A program made the position numbers and the translations under genes. The notes under the pieces were generated by a model. The model saw only the letters and a program-made list of their open reading frames with translations. It was not told the origin of the DNA and did no database searches. This document shows positions 63,174-64,000 of a stretch of 64,000 bases of DNA, one piece after another (position 1 is the first letter of the stretch; each line of letters starts with the position of its first letter). The stretch is from Ornithinimicrobium cerasi. GTDB taxonomy: Bacteria; Actinomycetota; Actinomycetes; Actinomycetales; Dermatophilaceae. The stretch spans positions 81,684-145,683 of the forward strand of contig NZ_QZMN01000012.1 of the NCBI RefSeq assembly GCF_003702705.1, given 5' to 3'.

Positions 63174-63332
63174 TTCGGCGATCTCCTCTCGACGGCGAGC
63201 CCACTGTAGTCGCAGGGCCGGGGCGGCGGGGCACAACCCCCGACGAGGGGTGTGCGGCCGGTGCCGATGTGGCATCCTGGGGCGGCAGGCTGCCTGATGG
63301 GGGCAGGGTGACCGAGGAAGGTTGCGAGGCCG

Positions 63333-63935
63333 ATGTCGTTGCCGCACGGTGAGGTGCGCACGGACGTCCGGGAGTCGGAGGGCCTCAGCGCCCTCGTCGC
63401 CGACGCGCGTCGGGGGGACGCCGACGCGTCCGGCGAGCTGCTGGGCACCGTCCACCGGCTGGCACACCGCTACGCCAGGGCGCGGCTGGGCACCTACCCC
63501 TCCGCGGCCCAGCTCAGCGACGACGTGGCCCAGGAGGTCTGCATCGCGGTCCTGTCGGCCCTCCCGCGCTACGAGGAGCGCGGGGTGCCGTTCGAGGCCT
63601 ACGTCTACCGGATCGCGGCGCGCAAGGTCGCGGACGCGCAGCGGGCGCACGCCCGCGGACCGGTGGCCGCGGATCACGTCGTGTCCCTGGTGTTCGACGG
63701 CGAGGTCGACGGGCCGGAGCACCACGTGGTCGCGCGGGACGAGGCGGCCCGGGCCTGGTCCATGCTCGAGGCGCTGACCCCCCGCCAGCGCGAGGTGCTG
63801 GTGCTGCGGGTCGCCGTCGGTCTGTCCACCCAGGAGACGGCCGACGCGCTGGGGATGAGCGTGGTCGCCGTGCGGGTCACCCAGCTGCGCGGGCTCCGTG
63901 AGCTGCGCCGGCACTGGACGGAGCAGCACCGATGA
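63333..63935 (+). CDS. sigD: RNA polymerase sigma factor, SigD type
   Basis: 200 residues. Region 2 has LSALVADARRGDADASGELLGTVHRLAHRYARARL, DDVAQEVCIAVLSALPRYEERG and FEAYVYRIAARKVADAQRA. Region 4 has LEALTPRQREVLVLRVAVGLSTQETADALGMS and VRVTQLRGLRELR. It is divergent from the whiB3-like gene with 159 bp between starts, as in mycobacteria. A membrane anti-sigma (RsdA) gene usually follows but cannot be confirmed at the window edge. Confidence 0.93.
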   Translation: MSLPHGEVRTDVRESEGLSALVADARRGDADASGELLGTVHRLAHRYARARLGTYPSAAQLSDDVAQEVCIAVLSALPRYEERGVPFEAYVYRIAARKVADAQRAHARGPVAADHVVSLVFDGEVDGPEHHVVARDEAARAWSMLEALTPRQREVLVLRVAVGLSTQETADALGMSVVAVRVTQLRGLRELRRHWTEQHR

Positions 63936-63946
63936 GAAGCCCTGTG

Positions 63947-64000
63947 TCAACCCGTCGCGGCCATGGCCTCCTGGGTGGGGTTGGTGAGGAGGCGTTGGAG
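63947..64000 (-). CDS. Possible 3' end of a minus-strand gene at the window edge
   Basis: Eighteen codons reading inward from base 64000 end with TGA at 63947 and translate as LQRLLTNPTQEAMAATG; 15 of 17 sense codons end in G or C, as in real genes here. The alternative plus-strand frame starting with ATG 63932 (overlapping the sigD stop as expected for an anti-sigma gene) contains rare AGA and TCA codons and lower third-position GC. Too short to name. Confidence 0.35.
   Translation of the reverse strand, partial: LQRLLTNPTQEAMAATG

Overview
The window is a contiguous stretch of chromosome from a very GC-rich actinobacterium. Evidence for this: GTG starts are common, third codon positions are almost all G or C, and there are two WhiB proteins, a SigR/RsrA pair of the mycothiol type, an AdnA/AdnB helicase-nuclease, a GroEL1 with a histidine-rich tail next to groES, and the 24-residue ribosomal protein bL37. 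Gene content and order suggest the Micrococcales, probably the Intrasporangiaceae/Ornithinimicrobiaceae group; that placement is inference. There is no insertion sequence, prophage, CRISPR array or rRNA operon. About 62 protein genes and one tRNA fill nearly all of the sequence.

Layout. (1) 1-6600: 3' part of citrate synthase, a lysozyme-like membrane protein, a LOG-family protein, a DivIVA-like/tag/mannosyltransferase operon, a PaaG-like enoyl-CoA hydratase with a PaaX regulator, and DUF3117. (2) 6660-13383: O-methyltransferase, sigE, htrA, tatB, mrp, DUF1003, an MgtE-N/CBS protein and a GSP17M-like protein. This resembles the mycobacterial sigE neighbourhood, but no anti-sigma gene lies between sigE and htrA. 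(3) 13380-20221: aminopeptidase P, a ThrE-like exporter, a lipoprotein, a PHP phosphoesterase, a DEAD-box helicase and a GlsB protein. (4) 20370-42410: DUF3107, TetR, adnA, adnB, a phosphotransferase-like protein, nudC, uvrD2, whiB7 with a long regulatory leader, a ThiF/TOMM-like protein, a zincin-like protein, an SDR protein, moaE, a PDZ-Lon protease, a PPA1309 protein and UPF0182. (5) 42487-46224: initiator tRNA-Met, two M16 peptidase subunits and a histidinol-phosphatase-like enzyme. (6) 46279-52725: a minus-strand operon (alaA-like, SRAP, hydrolase, aroA, rsgA), then sigR-rsrA and bL37. (7) 52978-57950: a 28-codon ORF with a hairpin, two HD-domain membrane proteins and tsaB-rimI-tsaD. (8) 57940-64000: a THUMP-like methyltransferase, a phospholipase D-like protein, groES-groEL1 under CIRCE control, a WhiB3/WhiD-type regulator and sigD.

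How it works together. Much of the window is stress response and genome maintenance: envelope stress (SigE, HtrA, TatB), thiol-oxidative stress (SigR/RsrA), heat shock (CIRCE-groESL), ribosome-antibiotic stress (WhiB7), DNA repair (Tag, AdnAB, UvrD2, SRAP) and tRNA/ribosome assembly (TsaB/TsaD, RimI, RsgA, bL37, a DEAD helicase). A recurring sequence signal is a -10 box (TANNNT or close) placed 6 or 7 nt before the start codon with no room for a Shine-Dalgarno site. I see it in about 19 genes, which indicates widespread leaderless mRNAs, and I used it to choose starts. Other notable points are a tatB gene whose only sensible start is ATC, a sigR gene with two promoters and two starts, and a small ORF-hairpin unit in front of the HD-domain genes.
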